Positions 54,388 to 55,092 of a stretch of 55,092 nucleotides of DNA are shown here, piece by piece (the stretch's first letter is position 1; every line of letters starts with the position of its first letter). Below the pieces are notes generated by a model, which was not told the DNA's origin, did no database searches, and worked only from the letters and a program-made list of their open reading frames with translations. A program made the translations under genes and the position numbers. Source of the stretch: a virus; the IMG/VR virus record IMGVR_UViG_3300044624_000829, positions 1 through 55,092 of that record; one strand, 5' to 3'.

Positions 54388-54902
54388 TATCTAAGATCAT
54401 AAGGTAATTTAGAACTTCCCCGGGCTTTTACTTTATTTTCTTCTTGAACATCTTCATAAACTCCTTTAAAAGACTCTCTAACACTTTTAAATTCTTTTGC
54501 TACTCTTAATAATGCACCAATGTTTCCATCTCTACCATCTGTAATTTCTGTATGTTTTAAATATGTGTTTAGATTTTCTAGCATTGTTTTAATAGCATCA
54601 TAGGATCTCATTGTAGGTGTCATAAACAAATCTTTGCATCTATCAATAGCATGTAAGATAGCAGGCGATTCTACATTAAATTCGGGTTGTAAATCTTTAA
54701 GTATTTTTTCTTCTCTATCTACTTCTGATATATTAAAATAAGGATTATCTGGTCCTAAATAACTCATGTAGTATATGTAAGCAAAAACTTTTACATGATC
54801 TTCCGGATGTTCATCAATAATTTTTTTTAACCAACTAATCATATAGCAATGTTCTGTTGGTTTAACGGTTCTTCCGTCTAGTTCAAATAATCTAATGTGC
54901 AT
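54387..54902 (-). CDS. Conserved small protein upstream of terminase; terminase-small-subunit position
   Basis: A 171-residue, mostly helical, charged protein beginning at an ATG. Its stop overlaps the terminase large-subunit start by one base (TAATG), which implies translational coupling. The position directly before TerL is where phages often keep the terminase small subunit. I see no clear helix-turn-helix, so that role rests on synteny only. The middle part (about residues 75-140) looks like a helical bundle. The C-terminus is basic (KARGSSK). Alternative: an unrelated conserved protein of crAss-like phages. Confidence 0.75.
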   Translation of the reverse strand: MHIRLFELDGRTVKPTEHCYMISWLKKIIDEHPEDHVKVFAYIYYMSYLGPDNPYFNISEVDREEKILKDLQPEFNVESPAILHAIDRCKDLFMTPTMRSYDAIKTMLENLNTYLKHTEITDGRDGNIGALLRVAKEFKSVRESFKGVYEDVQEENKVKARGSSKLPYDLR

Positions 54903-55092
54903 TGTATAAAACTTGTTTCTTATTAATATCTAACCACTTTAACATTGAAATTACTTCTTTTTTTAAATAAGGTAAAGCAATAGTGTTTATCTTTTTAATT
55001 ATAGGTTCTCCTTGCGGATCAGTAGCATGCACAGGATAACCATATTCATCTAAACTTTCTACTTCAAATTCTACATGATGTATTTCTAAAAC
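54892..55092 (-). CDS. C-terminal 66 residues of an unknown protein (partial)
   Basis: An open frame enters from the right edge and ends at a TAG at 54892-54894. The visible tail is 66 residues, charged, ending in ...LDINKKQVLYNAH. It overlaps the start of the next gene by 11 bases, so the two are probably translated as a pair. I do not recognise the family. It sits two genes before the terminase large subunit, so a packaging or DNA-metabolism role is possible but not shown. The start lies outside the window. Confidence 0.7.
   Translation of the reverse strand, partial: VLEIHHVEFEVESLDEYGYPVHATDPQGEPIIKKINTIALPYLKKEVISMLKWLDINKKQVLYNAH

Noticed and set aside
1-55092. Stop-codon reassignment, seen in some crAss-like phages
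   Set aside because: The giant frames use TAA and TGA as stops, contain no internal TAG or TGA, and the right-edge gene ends in TAG; standard code explains everything here.
1-55092. tRNA genes, CRISPR arrays, insertion sequences, integrase, lysis genes
   Set aside because: No gap is long enough to hide most of these and none of their sequence signatures was seen.

Overview
The window is about 55 kb of an AT-rich, strictly tailed-phage genome. Every supported gene lies on the minus strand, so the reading direction runs from base 55092 down to base 1. Gene order and protein families point to a crAss-like podovirus (order Crassvirales) infecting a Bacteroidetes host. The evidence is TerL, portal, scaffold-like protein, major capsid protein, connector-type proteins, a 1625-residue muzzle/nozzle-like tail protein, a run of large internal (cargo-like) virion proteins, and finally giant proteins carrying a virion RNA polymerase. 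Leaders are A-rich without clear Shine-Dalgarno sites, as in Bacteroidetes. The standard genetic code is used: the giant frames contain no in-frame TAG or TGA. A marine or freshwater flavobacterial host is only an inference from resemblance to Cellulophaga-type crAss-like phages.

Layout in the direction of transcription. (1) 55092-46328 is the packaging and capsid block: C-terminus of an unknown gene, a 171-aa protein, TerL, portal, acidic scaffold-like protein and major capsid protein, closed by a strong hairpin terminator at 46282-46308. (2) 46245-42824 holds a 335-aa protein of unknown role, a connector-like 232-aa protein and a 540-aa structural protein with an inserted beta-rich module, closed by a terminator at 42765-42799. 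(3) 42745-37141 is an appendage/fibre block: Cys-rich proteins, a tiny zinc-ribbon-like protein, two collagen-like proteins and two larger fibre/head-domain proteins, closed by a hairpin at 37070-37093. (4) 36997-1 is a tail and ejection block: three connector/ring-type proteins, the muzzle-like protein, a 45-aa basic protein, four internal proteins (768 to 1152 aa, 611 and 851 aa), a 2719-aa protein and a partial giant protein of at least 3801 aa.

The giant partial protein at the left edge (1-11405) is the most interesting object. By manual translation it contains a zincin motif (HEVFH, residues 687-691) and an RNA polymerase core: DPBB1-like lysine segments around residues 1860-1975, and a DPBB2 catalytic motif DFDID at residues 2366-2370. 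It then carries a long helical region and, far downstream, an AlkB-like 2-oxoglutarate/Fe(II) dioxygenase domain (HxD...H...RxxxTxR, residues about 3500-3610) in the same polypeptide. The protein continues past the window edge. A polymerase, a metalloprotease and a nucleic-acid demethylase-like oxygenase on one presumably virion-carried chain is a strong candidate for an undescribed arrangement.

A repeated 11-bp element (TAAYAATATAC on the plus strand, GTATATTRTTA in gene direction) lies 5' of three genes, one of them directly after a terminator. It is a candidate phage promoter. No tRNA, CRISPR array, insertion sequence, integrase or lysis gene was found. No stretch over 300 bases lacks a gene; the largest gaps are about 140 bases (36998-37140) and 126 bases (49250-49375).
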